A program made the position numbers and the translations under genes. Shown piece after piece: positions 56,036 to 64,000 of a stretch of DNA of 64,000 nt (its first letter is position 1; every line of letters starts with the position of its first letter). Below the pieces are notes generated by a model. The model searched no databases and was not told the origin of the DNA. It worked only from the letters and a program-made list of their open reading frames with translations. Origin of the DNA: an uncultured Dokdonia sp. GTDB lineage: Bacteria; Bacteroidota; Bacteroidia; Flavobacteriales; Flavobacteriaceae. The DNA is taken from the NCBI GenBank assembly GCA_947503305.1, contig CANNDF010000008.1, positions 1 to 64,000 on the forward strand, read 5' to 3'.

Positions 56036-57757
56036 CTAGATGTTTTGTTGTTTAAGTTGTTCTATAATGTAGTCTGAAGCTCTCCAAGATAAGGCAAGAA
56101 TAGTCCATGTACAGTTTTTATCTGCTTGTGATACAAAAGGACCGGCATCTACAATAAACACATTATTCACATCATGCAATTGATTAAATTTATTGGTAAC
56201 AGATGTTTTAGGGTTATTACCCATACGAGTGGTACCTACTTCGTGAATAATATTACCTGGTGTTTCAAGGCCATAATCGCGATCTTTTCCTGGTTTGTCC
56301 CCTAAGGGTTCACCTCCCATATTATGAAGAATTTCTTCAAAAGTGTCTTGCATATGTTTGGCCTGTTTAATCTCAAGATCAGACCATTTATAATTAAATT
56401 TTAATACAGGTACTCCAAATTGATCTACAGTCGTTGGGTCAATTTCGCAATAATTATCCTTACGGGCAATACCTTCGCCTCTTCCTCCAAACCCTACGAC
56501 GGAACCATAATATTTTTTGACATCATCTCTAAGACGATCTCCATATCCACCTACCTTAAGTCCAAAAAACTTATTGAATTCATTGGCATTAAACCCAAAT
56601 CCATAGTTGGGCATTCCCATACCTCCCCATACTTCGATATGATATCCTCTGGGGAAGTCTAGTTTTGAATTATCCCCCCACCAAGGAGAATAGACATGCA
56701 TACCACCCACACCATCCTCATTGTAAGATGTTTTCCTATTCATTAAGCCAGGAATAAAACCCGCACGGCTAGCACCTGTAGAATCGTGTAAATATTTACC
56801 TACTACATCACTACTATTACCTAATCCATTGGGATGTTGTTTGCTTTTACTATTTAATAATATTCGTGCCGAACTACATGCAGATGCTGCGAGTACGACA
56901 ACTCTTGCTTTAAGTTTATATTCTTTTCGGTCATCTTTACTTATATAAGAAACCCCTGTAGCTTTACCTTCTTCATTAGTGGTCACTTCTCGCACCACAG
57001 AGTTGACATAAATTCTTATTTTCCCTCCACTTTTTTGCGCTGGAAAAATGAGACAACTCCCTGAAGAAAAATCAGCATATACAGAGCAAGAACGCGCACA
57101 TTGACCACAATAAAAACAAACTCCACGATCCTTATTAATTCGTTTGGTAAGCATCGATAAGCGACCTGGAATTACAGGAATTCCTGATTTTTTAGCACCT
57201 TCTATATAAAATAACTCGTGTAATCTTGGTTTAGGTGGTGGTAAGAAAAAACCATCTGGATCATTGGGGAGTCCCTCATTTGTGCCAAATACACCAATTA
57301 ATTTATCTACTTTGTCATAATATGGTTTGACATCATCATATCCTATAGGCCAATCTTCCCCATATCCATCACGGCTTTTCCCTTTAAAATCTTTTGGTCC
57401 AAAACGTAAAGAAATACGCCCCCAATGATTGGTACGTCCTCCCAACATATGGGAGCGAAACCAATTAAATTTAGTTCCTTCTTCATGCGTATACGGTTCT
57501 CCTTCTATTTGCCATCCTCCATATGCCATATCCCATTCACCAAAAGGACGGTCTGTTCCTGCCCCTCTTCTAGGAGATTGATAGGGCCATTTCATTTGTG
57601 TCATGGTCTTAGGATCGGCAGGGTCAAAAAAGGGTCCTGCTTCTACAACAGCTACATTAAAACCTGCATCCGCTAGTTGCTTGGTAGCCATGCCACCACC
57701 CGCTCCAGAGCCTACAATAATAACATCGTATACTTCTGGCGATTCTTTGATTTGCAT
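56036..57757 (-). CDS. GMC family FAD-dependent oxidoreductase
   Basis: 573 residues. The FAD dinucleotide site is VIIVGSGAGGGMATKQL (about 14-30) with E41-type VVEAGPF. A Cys-rich stretch CFYCGQCARSCSVYA (about 218-232) resembles an iron-sulfur or disulfide motif seen in the gluconate/fructose dehydrogenase branch. The C-terminal GMC part has HEVGTTRMG (active-site His) and VDAGPFVSQADKNCTWTILALSWRASDYI. Substrate is probably a sugar or sugar alcohol, unproven. It has no own signal peptide, consistent with export in complex with the subunit-3-like partner. Confidence 0.9.
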   Translation of the reverse strand: MQIKESPEVYDVIIVGSGAGGGMATKQLADAGFNVAVVEAGPFFDPADPKTMTQMKWPYQSPRRGAGTDRPFGEWDMAYGGWQIEGEPYTHEEGTKFNWFRSHMLGGRTNHWGRISLRFGPKDFKGKSRDGYGEDWPIGYDDVKPYYDKVDKLIGVFGTNEGLPNDPDGFFLPPPKPRLHELFYIEGAKKSGIPVIPGRLSMLTKRINKDRGVCFYCGQCARSCSVYADFSSGSCLIFPAQKSGGKIRIYVNSVVREVTTNEEGKATGVSYISKDDRKEYKLKARVVVLAASACSSARILLNSKSKQHPNGLGNSSDVVGKYLHDSTGASRAGFIPGLMNRKTSYNEDGVGGMHVYSPWWGDNSKLDFPRGYHIEVWGGMGMPNYGFGFNANEFNKFFGLKVGGYGDRLRDDVKKYYGSVVGFGGRGEGIARKDNYCEIDPTTVDQFGVPVLKFNYKWSDLEIKQAKHMQDTFEEILHNMGGEPLGDKPGKDRDYGLETPGNIIHEVGTTRMGNNPKTSVTNKFNQLHDVNNVFIVDAGPFVSQADKNCTWTILALSWRASDYIIEQLKQQNI

Positions 57758-57843
57758 TATATGGTTTTTTAGTTGCTACAATTTAGAAAAAATACAGCAA
57801 AGGAGCAATACTTCAGATAAAAGAGGGTATCGCATCTATAGGA

Positions 57844-58148
57844 TTATGCAAAAAACCAGTAATCGATTATCGGTTTTTTATTCCATTGATTTAATAATTT
57901 TTGGATTTCCTTTTTTCCATCTGGCGAAGAGACTACAATCATAATTTGGGGGTTGTCAATATCTGGAAGACTTTTATAATCTTGCATACGTACATCATAG
58001 ATGTCTTTCCCTATTTGTTTTTGATTGTTAGATACCCAATGAAAAGTGTCTTGGTAAGACTGTAAGATTTTGGCCATATCCTTACCATTACGACCAGCTC
58101 CCCAAAGTAATAAAGGTCTATTATAATCACGATCTATCTCATAAAAAA
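57844..58148 (-). pseudogene. Frameshifted C-terminal part of the glycosyltransferase
   Basis: In the next frame after the glycosyltransferase stop, translation reads FFYEIDRDYNRPLLLWGAGRNG and continues without a stop through MAKILQSYQDTFHW to the end at 57844. This is about 98 residues, joining smoothly to the upstream gene if one base is added to the seven-A run at 58143-58149. WGAGRNGKD is a Rossmann-like glycine motif. Its own first ATG (58077) would give only 77 residues and is probably not a real start. A hairpin at 57850-57879 overlaps its 3' end. Confidence 0.8.
57850..57879 (-). terminator. Terminator overlapping the end of the glycosyltransferase tail
   Basis: AAAAAACC and GGTTTTTT enclose a partly paired 14-base centre containing AATCGATT. 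On the minus strand it ends in six T, four bases past the stem and just before the stop codon. Confidence 0.5.
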
Positions 58149-58859
58149 ACGCATTTTTAGATCAAAATAACGATTGTCTTTGTATTCCTCCCAGGTTCTA
58201 GATATACGATTTGAACGATCTCGCCAATGATGTAAAATGGTATCAATACCTATAATTTTTAACCTATGGCGATACATTCTAAAACATAAATCATAGTCTT
58301 CAGGATAGATAAGCGGGTTAAATGCATCTATAGCATCTAGATCATTTTTGTGAAGTAACCAGCAATGTGATGGGATGACACATTCTTTATAGATTTGTTC
58401 ATAATGAGTGCCTGTGCGTGCTACTTCATTCAGCCATTGTTCGTATTTGATAAAACCGTCTCCTACAACTCCTACATCAACAAAATGTTGAGTACCTCCA
58501 GCAATCACATGTCCTTCCCCGTATTGTAGCCATGTATCAACAAGAACTTGTAACTTATAATCAGGCATTTTGTCATCCGAGTCCATACGGTTGATGAGTG
58601 TTCCCTTTACTTCTCGATATCCGTATTGTAGTGTCGGGATTAGTTTTGGAGTGTCACTGTGAAACACGCGTATTCTTGAGTCCGCTTTCGCGAAAGCTTC
58701 CAAAATCTCAGGAGTTGCATCGGTACTATGATCATTTACCGCAATGAGTTCCCAGTTTTGATACGTTTGTGCAATGATAGAATTAATACATGCATGTAAA
58801 TAGGGGGCAGTATCTTTTACTGCCATAATAATAGAAACAAGAGGCGGGTTTGTTGTCAT
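58134..58859 (-). CDS. Glycosyltransferase family 2, C-terminally truncated by frameshift
   Basis: 241 residues from the ATG at 58859 (MTTNPPLVSIIMAVKDTAPY), eight bases after the epimerase stop. The GT-A domain is complete: NDHSTDATPE, RMDSDDKMP as the metal motif, and YPEDYDLCFRMYRH near 195. The frame ends at RFFMR, but the natural continuation is in the next frame after a run of seven T (minus strand). One extra base would give a single product of about 338 residues. EAFAKADSRI is encoded over the dispersed palindrome. The acceptor is unknown; pairing with a nucleotide-sugar epimerase suggests surface polysaccharide or glycoprotein synthesis. Confidence 0.85.
   Translation of the reverse strand: MTTNPPLVSIIMAVKDTAPYLHACINSIIAQTYQNWELIAVNDHSTDATPEILEAFAKADSRIRVFHSDTPKLIPTLQYGYREVKGTLINRMDSDDKMPDYKLQVLVDTWLQYGEGHVIAGGTQHFVDVGVVGDGFIKYEQWLNEVARTGTHYEQIYKECVIPSHCWLLHKNDLDAIDAFNPLIYPEDYDLCFRMYRHRLKIIGIDTILHHWRDRSNRISRTWEEYKDNRYFDLKMRFFMR
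58683..58697. repeat. Dispersed palindrome, copy 12 (in glycosyltransferase)
   Basis: CGCTTTCGCGAAAGC, last G changed to T. Read as AFAKAD on the coding strand. Confidence 0.92.
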
Positions 58860-58866
58860 AGTTGTA

Positions 58867-59871
58867 TTACTTCCAAGAATCAGGGAGGTGCTTAGTGATT
58901 TCGATATTTTTAAATGTACTACTTTCTCTAGCACCGTGTTGTCTTACCCAAGCGGCTGTTTTAGAAAGCCCTTCTGTTAGGGGTGTTTCAGGTTTTGGAG
59001 AAAAAAGAGTTTTGAATATAGTGTGATCAGAATAAGCATGTACGACTTCTTCACGTTGTTCCAGATAGTGTATTTGCGGAGAACTTTTCATGGCAGAACT
59101 CACTTCCGTGGTAAGTTTTTTTACCGTTATTGGAGTGTCACTACCTATATTAAAAGTTTGATTATATGCATTTGCAAAAGTGGCACTTTGCGCAATATAG
59201 GGAGCAATATCATCGATATACGTAAAAGCACGACTTTGTAAACCATCTCCAAAAACAGTGAGAGGCTCCCCCTTTAATAATTGATTCATAAAAATGCCTA
59301 CAACATTACGATACTTATCTCCTATATTTTGATGCGGGCCATAGACATTATGAGGTCTAAATATCACATAATTTAAGCCAAATAGTTTACGTGCATTGTG
59401 AAGATCCATCTCTACAGCATATTTAGCAATTCCATAAGGATCTTCTGGTTTAGGGATTTGAGACTCTTTAAGTGGAAGTTCTTGAGTACCATATACGGCT
59501 ATAGATGATGTAAATACAAAGCATTTAATATTATGAAGTACAGATGCATTAATTAGATTAATACTACCTATAAGATTGTTTTCATAGTTAAATTTTCTGA
59601 TGAAATGACTCAAGCCTTCGGCTGCATATGCGGCAAAGTGATACACATATGAAAATGTATAGGTTTCAAAAAGTGTGTTAATAAGTACAGTATCTGTAAT
59701 AGATCCTTTGTGAAAGATAGCTTCGGGGTGAACATTTTCTATAAAACCTCCCGATAAATCATCTAATACAATCACTTTGTAGGAATCATGTATTAAGTAA
59801 TTAACGACATGGGACCCTATAAATCCTGCGCCTCCTGTAACCAGTACGGTTTCTTTTTGGAATGTATTCAA
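58867..59871 (-). CDS. NAD-dependent epimerase/dehydratase (UDP-glucose 4-epimerase-like)
   Basis: 334 residues with a TTG start; the reading frame has a stop 18 bases upstream and no ATG. It is an extended short-chain dehydrogenase: GGAGFIGSHVV for NAD, VLDDLSGGF, the catalytic triad with TSSIAVYG and YGIAKYA (YxxxK), and RPHNVYGPHQNIGDKYRNVV. It should act on a nucleotide sugar; the exact one is not readable. Eight bases separate it from the glycosyltransferase. Confidence 0.9.
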   Translation of the reverse strand: MNTFQKETVLVTGGAGFIGSHVVNYLIHDSYKVIVLDDLSGGFIENVHPEAIFHKGSITDTVLINTLFETYTFSYVYHFAAYAAEGLSHFIRKFNYENNLIGSINLINASVLHNIKCFVFTSSIAVYGTQELPLKESQIPKPEDPYGIAKYAVEMDLHNARKLFGLNYVIFRPHNVYGPHQNIGDKYRNVVGIFMNQLLKGEPLTVFGDGLQSRAFTYIDDIAPYIAQSATFANAYNQTFNIGSDTPITVKKLTTEVSSAMKSSPQIHYLEQREEVVHAYSDHTIFKTLFSPKPETPLTEGLSKTAAWVRQHGARESSTFKNIEITKHLPDSWK

Positions 59872-59894
59872 TGAAATCTCTTTTCTGCCTTAGA

Positions 59895-59902
59895 CAAAAA
59901 TA
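59895..59902 (-). promoter_or_regulatory. -7 element of the epimerase-glycosyltransferase unit
   Basis: TATTTTTG on the minus strand fits TAnnTTTG, 23 bases before the TTG start. Confidence 0.4.
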
Positions 59903-59952
59903 GGGGATTTTACTTGAAAGAAATTAACAAAAACGAGACAGTATACTATACC

Positions 59953-61089
59953 TTAATCACTCCATTCTAATTTATAGATTGCATTAGATACTACTTGATT
60001 ATTTTTCATACCACCCGCTATATATTTTATAGTATTGCTTATATCTGCAATTCCTCGCAGGTCCATGGGCAATTGTGTGTTAGAAATCTCTTTCCATGCT
60101 ATTGATGTAGTTGCTGTATATAGATCCCTTTTTGCAGTCGGAACTCCTCCAGATCCATCATAGGCTATACCGTCAAAATTATAGGTGTTTTTACTGCCTC
60201 CTACCCAATGTGGGACACTATTAACGACAGTTGCAGCCATTCTATATCCATTTATAGTTGTATTAGGAGTAGAAATTGACCACGATATTTCTGTAGGATT
60301 GTCTGGATTTATAACCCCTACACGTAATTGATTTTGAATTCCAAAACCACTATCAGATGTAGCGCCACCAAAATAATAAATAGTATCACCTATAATGGTT
60401 CCTGAGGCTCCAAAAGAGCGATAGTCATTTGTAGGAACATTGGATCCAGATAACCATGTATTAGTCGCGGGATTATAAATTTGGACATTGGGAATATTTG
60501 CGGTCGTATTCCAACCAGTAATTAGATATATAAGTTGGTTACGCCATACAGCTTGTACATGATCATCCGTAGGTACAGGAATATCAGGCGCATCTTCCAG
60601 AAATACATTATTAATAATGTCATAACGATGCATTTTGTCAGAAGTAATTTCACTTCCATTACTTAAAACATGATATCCTCCAGCTATGTATATGATAGAA
60701 TCAATACGAGATGCTGCACTCGCTATTTTACCCATTGTATCTGGTAAGTCAGGAATTTGATCTATTGCTCCCGTATGGATATTATATCGATAAGATCTGA
60801 GGTGAATTCCTGAAAATAATTTGGTTTCATCAATACCTCCAAATGAAAAAAGGAAGGGGTCATTATTTATAAATCCTTCTATAACAGCATTGTTTGTAAC
60901 AGCTTCAGGAAGAGTGCCTATTTGGGTGACATTTAATGAAAGTGTATTTGTGTCTGGAGGTGTCGTTTCGTTTTGAATTTCTATGGGTTGCATTTCCTCC
61001 GCCTCTGTTGTCGGGATATTGGAATCTGAGCAGCCTATAAGAATTATACTTAAGTTAAGGTAAAATAATGTTCTTATAAAATTGTACAT
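59953..61089 (-). CDS. Kelch-repeat lipoprotein
   Basis: 378 residues from the ATG at 61089; the upstream in-frame TTG at 61122 is less likely since the lipoprotein signal starts at MYNFIRTLFY. Lipobox LIGC puts lipidated Cys at 20. About five or six Kelch blades follow (YIAGGYHVLS, YLITGWNTT, YYFGGATSD, KYIAGGMKNN), forming a beta-propeller on the envelope surface. Ligand unknown. It follows crtZ by 91 bases on the same strand, and may or may not belong to the carotenoid transcript. Confidence 0.83.
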   Translation of the reverse strand: MYNFIRTLFYLNLSIILIGCSDSNIPTTEAEEMQPIEIQNETTPPDTNTLSLNVTQIGTLPEAVTNNAVIEGFINNDPFLFSFGGIDETKLFSGIHLRSYRYNIHTGAIDQIPDLPDTMGKIASAASRIDSIIYIAGGYHVLSNGSEITSDKMHRYDIINNVFLEDAPDIPVPTDDHVQAVWRNQLIYLITGWNTTANIPNVQIYNPATNTWLSGSNVPTNDYRSFGASGTIIGDTIYYFGGATSDSGFGIQNQLRVGVINPDNPTEISWSISTPNTTINGYRMAATVVNSVPHWVGGSKNTYNFDGIAYDGSGGVPTAKRDLYTATTSIAWKEISNTQLPMDLRGIADISNTIKYIAGGMKNNQVVSNAIYKLEWSD

Positions 61090-61180
61090 GGGTAGTATTC
61101 TAATAATAGATGTTCTTTTCAAAAGGCAGAAATATATAACAAGCCCCCTTTATTATAGTAAAAGCCGATAGAATACTACT

Positions 61181-61651
61181 TTATTTTTTGGATTGTGCTT
61201 TTGCCTGTTTAAAATATTTGATAGGGGGAAACAACATACCAAAAGATTCACCATCTTCTTTTCCGAGGTGTTTATGGTGCATTTTATGAGCACGTCTTAA
61301 AGCTTTTCCATACCATCCATTTGCATTTCTAAACATTTTAAACCGTTGATGTATAAAGATGTCATGAACCATAAAATATGCAACTCCGTATGCAAAAATA
61401 CCTAAGCCTACAGGAAGTCCTTGCCATACATTCTCATAGCGCCATAGTAAGAAACACCCGATACTTACAAGAGCATAAAAAATAAAGAATAAATCATTCC
61501 GTTCCCACCAAGAACTATGGTCTTTGTGATGATGATCTTTATGCACAGACCACATAAACCCATGCATTACATATTTATGAGTAAACCATGCCATAAATTC
61601 CATGATACAAAATGTAAGTAAAAAAATGATAATCCAGAAAAATAGTTGCAT
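61181..61651 (-). CDS. crtZ: Beta-carotene hydroxylase CrtZ
   Basis: 156 residues, fatty acid hydroxylase superfamily. It hydroxylates beta-carotene rings to zeaxanthin. The di-iron His clusters are visible: HKYVMH (25-30), HKDHHHKDH (37-45), HDIFIH and RRAHKMHHKH. Four membrane helices lie between. It follows crtB by nine bases. Lycopene cyclase (crtY), required to make its substrate, is not seen in this window. Confidence 0.93.
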   Translation of the reverse strand: MQLFFWIIIFLLTFCIMEFMAWFTHKYVMHGFMWSVHKDHHHKDHSSWWERNDLFFIFYALVSIGCFLLWRYENVWQGLPVGLGIFAYGVAYFMVHDIFIHQRFKMFRNANGWYGKALRRAHKMHHKHLGKEDGESFGMLFPPIKYFKQAKAQSKK

Positions 61652-61660
61652 TGAGGTAAC

Positions 61661-62500
61661 TTAAATAAGATTTAAACGATATTTTACATAACTACGCGCA
61701 AGAAGACTCACTTTTACATAATCTGGTACGCGAATTCTACTATTTTTAATCTCGGCCGAAGGTACACGCTTTAGTTTAGTTAGCAATTTTTTATAATAAC
61801 GATATGCGGTATATACTCCAAATTTTGCTTCTATAGGAAGTTTGTGAATTCCAGAGAGACCTTTTCTAAAATCGTCTTCAATTTCATCAATGATACGTTT
61901 TTTAGAAGCTTCATCCAGTTCAAGAAGATTTGTATTTGGAAAATAAGTTCTACTCAGACCTTCAAAATCTGCTTTTAAATCCCTAAGAAAATTTACTTTT
62001 TGAAAGGCAGACCCTAGACTCATAGCACTTTCTTTAAGTTCTTCATAACGATCTTTGTCTCCATTAACAAATACAGTAAGACACATAAGACCTACAACAT
62101 CTGCAGACCCATAAATGTATTCTTTGTATTCTTGATCTGTGAGGTACTCAGATTTAGAAAGGTCAAGACGCATACTTTTCATAAATGCATCAATAAGATG
62201 GTGTTTGATATCATACTTATGTACTGTTTCTTGAAAGGCATTTAGAATAGGGTTTAAGCTTATTTTATCGACAAGTGCGTTTTTTAAATCTTCTTCAAAT
62301 CGATTAAAAAGGACTGGTTTGTCATAGTCATGAAAAGAATCTACAATTTCATCTGCAAATCGTACAAAGCCATAGATATTATAGATATCCTGTCGTATAA
62401 GAGGGGATAACATTTTAGTGGCACTTGCAAAAGAAGTGCTGTAAGACTTGGTTACAGTCTTAGCACATTTTCTAGATACGGTGTCAAAAAGAGATTTCAT
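61661..62500 (-). CDS. crtB: Phytoene synthase CrtB
   Basis: 279 residues. It condenses two geranylgeranyl diphosphates into phytoene. The trans-isoprenyl motifs are present as YGFVRFADEIVDSFHD (first Asp-rich motif) and GSAFQKVNFLRDLKADFEGLSRTYFP (second motif). SYSTSFASATKML near the N-terminus is also typical. It is five bases after crtI and nine before crtZ, so the three form one transcript. Confidence 0.95.
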   Translation of the reverse strand: MKSLFDTVSRKCAKTVTKSYSTSFASATKMLSPLIRQDIYNIYGFVRFADEIVDSFHDYDKPVLFNRFEEDLKNALVDKISLNPILNAFQETVHKYDIKHHLIDAFMKSMRLDLSKSEYLTDQEYKEYIYGSADVVGLMCLTVFVNGDKDRYEELKESAMSLGSAFQKVNFLRDLKADFEGLSRTYFPNTNLLELDEASKKRIIDEIEDDFRKGLSGIHKLPIEAKFGVYTAYRYYKKLLTKLKRVPSAEIKNSRIRVPDYVKVSLLARSYVKYRLNLI

Positions 62501-62505
62501 TAGAT

Positions 62506-63966
62506 TTATTTGTTTTTTGTGATGAGTTGAGCCGTTAGTTTTCCAGAAATTAATGAAGGGGGGACACCAGGTCCTGGAACAGTTAGTTGTCCAGTAAAAT
62601 ACAAATTTTTCACCTTTTTACTTTTTAATTTTGGTCTAAGGAATGCAGTTTGTAATAAGGTATTTGCCATACCATATGCATTTCCTTTATAAGAATTGTA
62701 ATCTTTTATAAAATCATTTACGCAAAAAGAAGCTTTGAAGTTTACAAAATCTAGAACTTTTTGATCTGTTAATTTTTCGAAGCGATCCATTATGATATCA
62801 AAGTATTGTTGACGTAATTCTGGAGTGTCTTCAAGTCCCGGAGCTAATGGGATTAAAAAGATCCCAGCTTCTTTACCTTCGGGAGCGGCACTTGAATCTG
62901 TCATTGATGGAAAACTAGCGTAAAATAATGGCTTTTCAGGCCATTGTGGATTGTCATAGATTGCCTCTGCATGTTGTGCAAAGTCTACATCAAAGAATAG
63001 TGTATGATGATCTACATTTTTTAATTTTTTATTGAATCCTACATAAAACAGTAGTGATGAAGGGGCAAAGGTTTTACTATCCCAATATTTTTCAGAATAT
63101 TGACGTAAGTGTTGAGGTAGTAATGTTTCGGTATGATGGTAGTCTGCGCCCGAGAGTATTAAGTCCGCTTTCGCGAAAGCGTTATTAACTTCAATCCCAG
63201 TTGCAATAACTCCTTCTGTTTGAATGGAGGTTACATCACTATGAGTGTGGATATTTACTCCCAGTTCTTGAGCTAAAGTAGCCATTCCTTGAATTACAGA
63301 ATACATTCCGTCTTTAGGGTGAAAGGTGCCTATACCAAAATCGGCATAGTTCATAAAGCTATAAAATGCAGGAGTATTACTAGGTTTTGCTCCTAAAAAT
63401 AATACTGGAAATTCAAGAATGGCTACTAGCCTAGGGTTATTAAATTCTTTACGTACTTCTTTTGCGATGGTACTAAAAAATTTTCCGATTCGAGTCATCG
63501 TTTGTGGAGTGACGAGTTCAAGAGGTGATACTCCAGGACGATATACTAAGTCTTTTATAGCAATGTCATAATTACTTTGGGCATCATCTATAAATTTTTG
63601 AAGTTTTATGGCACTTCCTGATTCTTCTTCTTCAAATACTTTTTTAATTTTTTCTAAAGTGTCTCCTATAGTAATGTAATCTTTTTTTCCAAAGTACACA
63701 CGATATGCAGGGCCTAGTTTAATGAGTTCGTAGTAATCGCTAGGGGACTTGCCAAAATCTGAAAAAAAACGTTCAAAAACATCTGGCATCCAATACCATG
63801 TAGGTCCAATGTCAAAGGTATACCCATCTCTTTTATATTGTCTAGCTCTACCACCTATTGTTTCATTTTTTTCATAGATATGAACATTATGCCCCTCCTT
63901 AGCAAGATAGCAGGCTGCCGCTAGCGAAGAAAATCCAGAACCTATGATTGCAATTTTTTTAGGCAT
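62506..63966 (-). CDS. crtI: Phytoene desaturase CrtI
   Basis: 486 residues from the ATG at 63966 (MPKKIAIIGSGFSSLAAACYLA); an in-frame TTG at 63978 is rejected. CrtI desaturates phytoene stepwise to lycopene using FAD. The dinucleotide site is IGSGFSSLAAACYLAKEGHNVHIYEKN, then GGRARQYKRDGYTFDIGPTWYWMPD, and the C-terminal GQLTVPGPGVPPSLISGKL motif. AFAKADLILSGADY is encoded over the dispersed palindrome just before the conserved GADY. It is the first visible gene of the crt operon; its promoter is at or beyond the window edge. Confidence 0.95.
   Translation of the reverse strand: MPKKIAIIGSGFSSLAAACYLAKEGHNVHIYEKNETIGGRARQYKRDGYTFDIGPTWYWMPDVFERFFSDFGKSPSDYYELIKLGPAYRVYFGKKDYITIGDTLEKIKKVFEEEESGSAIKLQKFIDDAQSNYDIAIKDLVYRPGVSPLELVTPQTMTRIGKFFSTIAKEVRKEFNNPRLVAILEFPVLFLGAKPSNTPAFYSFMNYADFGIGTFHPKDGMYSVIQGMATLAQELGVNIHTHSDVTSIQTEGVIATGIEVNNAFAKADLILSGADYHHTETLLPQHLRQYSEKYWDSKTFAPSSLLFYVGFNKKLKNVDHHTLFFDVDFAQHAEAIYDNPQWPEKPLFYASFPSMTDSSAAPEGKEAGIFLIPLAPGLEDTPELRQQYFDIIMDRFEKLTDQKVLDFVNFKASFCVNDFIKDYNSYKGNAYGMANTLLQTAFLRPKLKSKKVKNLYFTGQLTVPGPGVPPSLISGKLTAQLITKNK
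63166..63181. repeat. Dispersed palindrome, copy 13 (in crtI)
   Basis: A perfect 16-base palindrome read as AFAKAD. Confidence 0.95.
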
Positions 63967-64000
63967 ATTGAGGTGCAATTTTTGATATAATATTTACAAA

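Noticed and set aside
57844-58077. A separate 77-residue gene
   Set aside because: The frame is open upstream of its ATG and reads as a continuation of the glycosyltransferase, so it is a fragment.

Overview
The window is AT-rich chromosomal DNA from a member of the Bacteroidota, almost certainly a marine Flavobacteriaceae. Signs of this are a fused SecDF, a type IX secretion sorting domain on a secreted protein, BshC (bacillithiol), a birA / rsfS-ftsH-LUD-cdsA-psd-acbP block that I recall as typical of flavobacteria, a crtI-crtB-crtZ carotenoid operon, and promoters matching the Bacteroidota form (TTG, about 18 bases, TAnnTTTG) with no clear Shine-Dalgarno sites. The genus is an inference; a Dokdonia-like organism would fit. 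It reads as core chromosome: I found no insertion sequence, prophage, CRISPR array, tRNA or rRNA.

Layout. 0-8 kb: a coiled-coil protein with a decayed zinc ribbon and a Nif3-like protein, lpxK (lipid A), then a leftward lipA-gap-hybrid histidine kinase group and birA. 8-13 kb: rightward rsfS, ftsH, a LUD protein, cdsA, psd and an acyl-CoA-binding protein (protein quality control and phospholipid synthesis), meeting valS head-on. 15-20 kb: DUF1573 protein, retropepsin/PDZ protein, aminotransferase, murB. 20-25 kb: fasciclin protein facing an ECF sigma/anti-sigma pair, a small Cys-rich membrane protein, a glycosyltransferase, a second ECF sigma and an Nramp-like transporter. 25-38 kb: tgt, LptF/G permease, EamA transporter, accA, dnaB, two secreted proteins, a DUF2911 protein, asnB, gyrB and mdh. 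38-49 kb: T9SS-sorted HYR protein, an unknown protein, secDF, ftsY, serine hydrolase lipoprotein, rimO and a sialidase-like lipoprotein. 49-64 kb: a ferredoxin-adenylate cyclase fusion, M14 peptidase, bshC, trmL, a GMC oxidoreductase pair, a frameshifted glycosyltransferase, an epimerase, a Kelch lipoprotein and the crt operon.

The most striking signal is not a gene. A perfect 16-base palindrome, CGCTTTCGCGAAAGCG, or a slightly shortened form with invariant core TTTCGCGAAA, occurs 13 times, about every 5 kb (gaps 1.9 to 8.8 kb), plus two decayed copies. Nine copies lie inside genes and are read in all three frames (as AFAKA, RFRES or LSRK); four lie between genes. This looks like a highly iterated palindrome, comparable in style to cyanobacterial HIP1. 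Its role is unknown. Other points of interest are the [2Fe-2S]-cyclase fusion, a homopolymer frameshift in a glycosyltransferase, several enzymes that have lost canonical metal ligands, near-leaderless promoters, and DnaA-box-like pairs before dnaB and gyrB.
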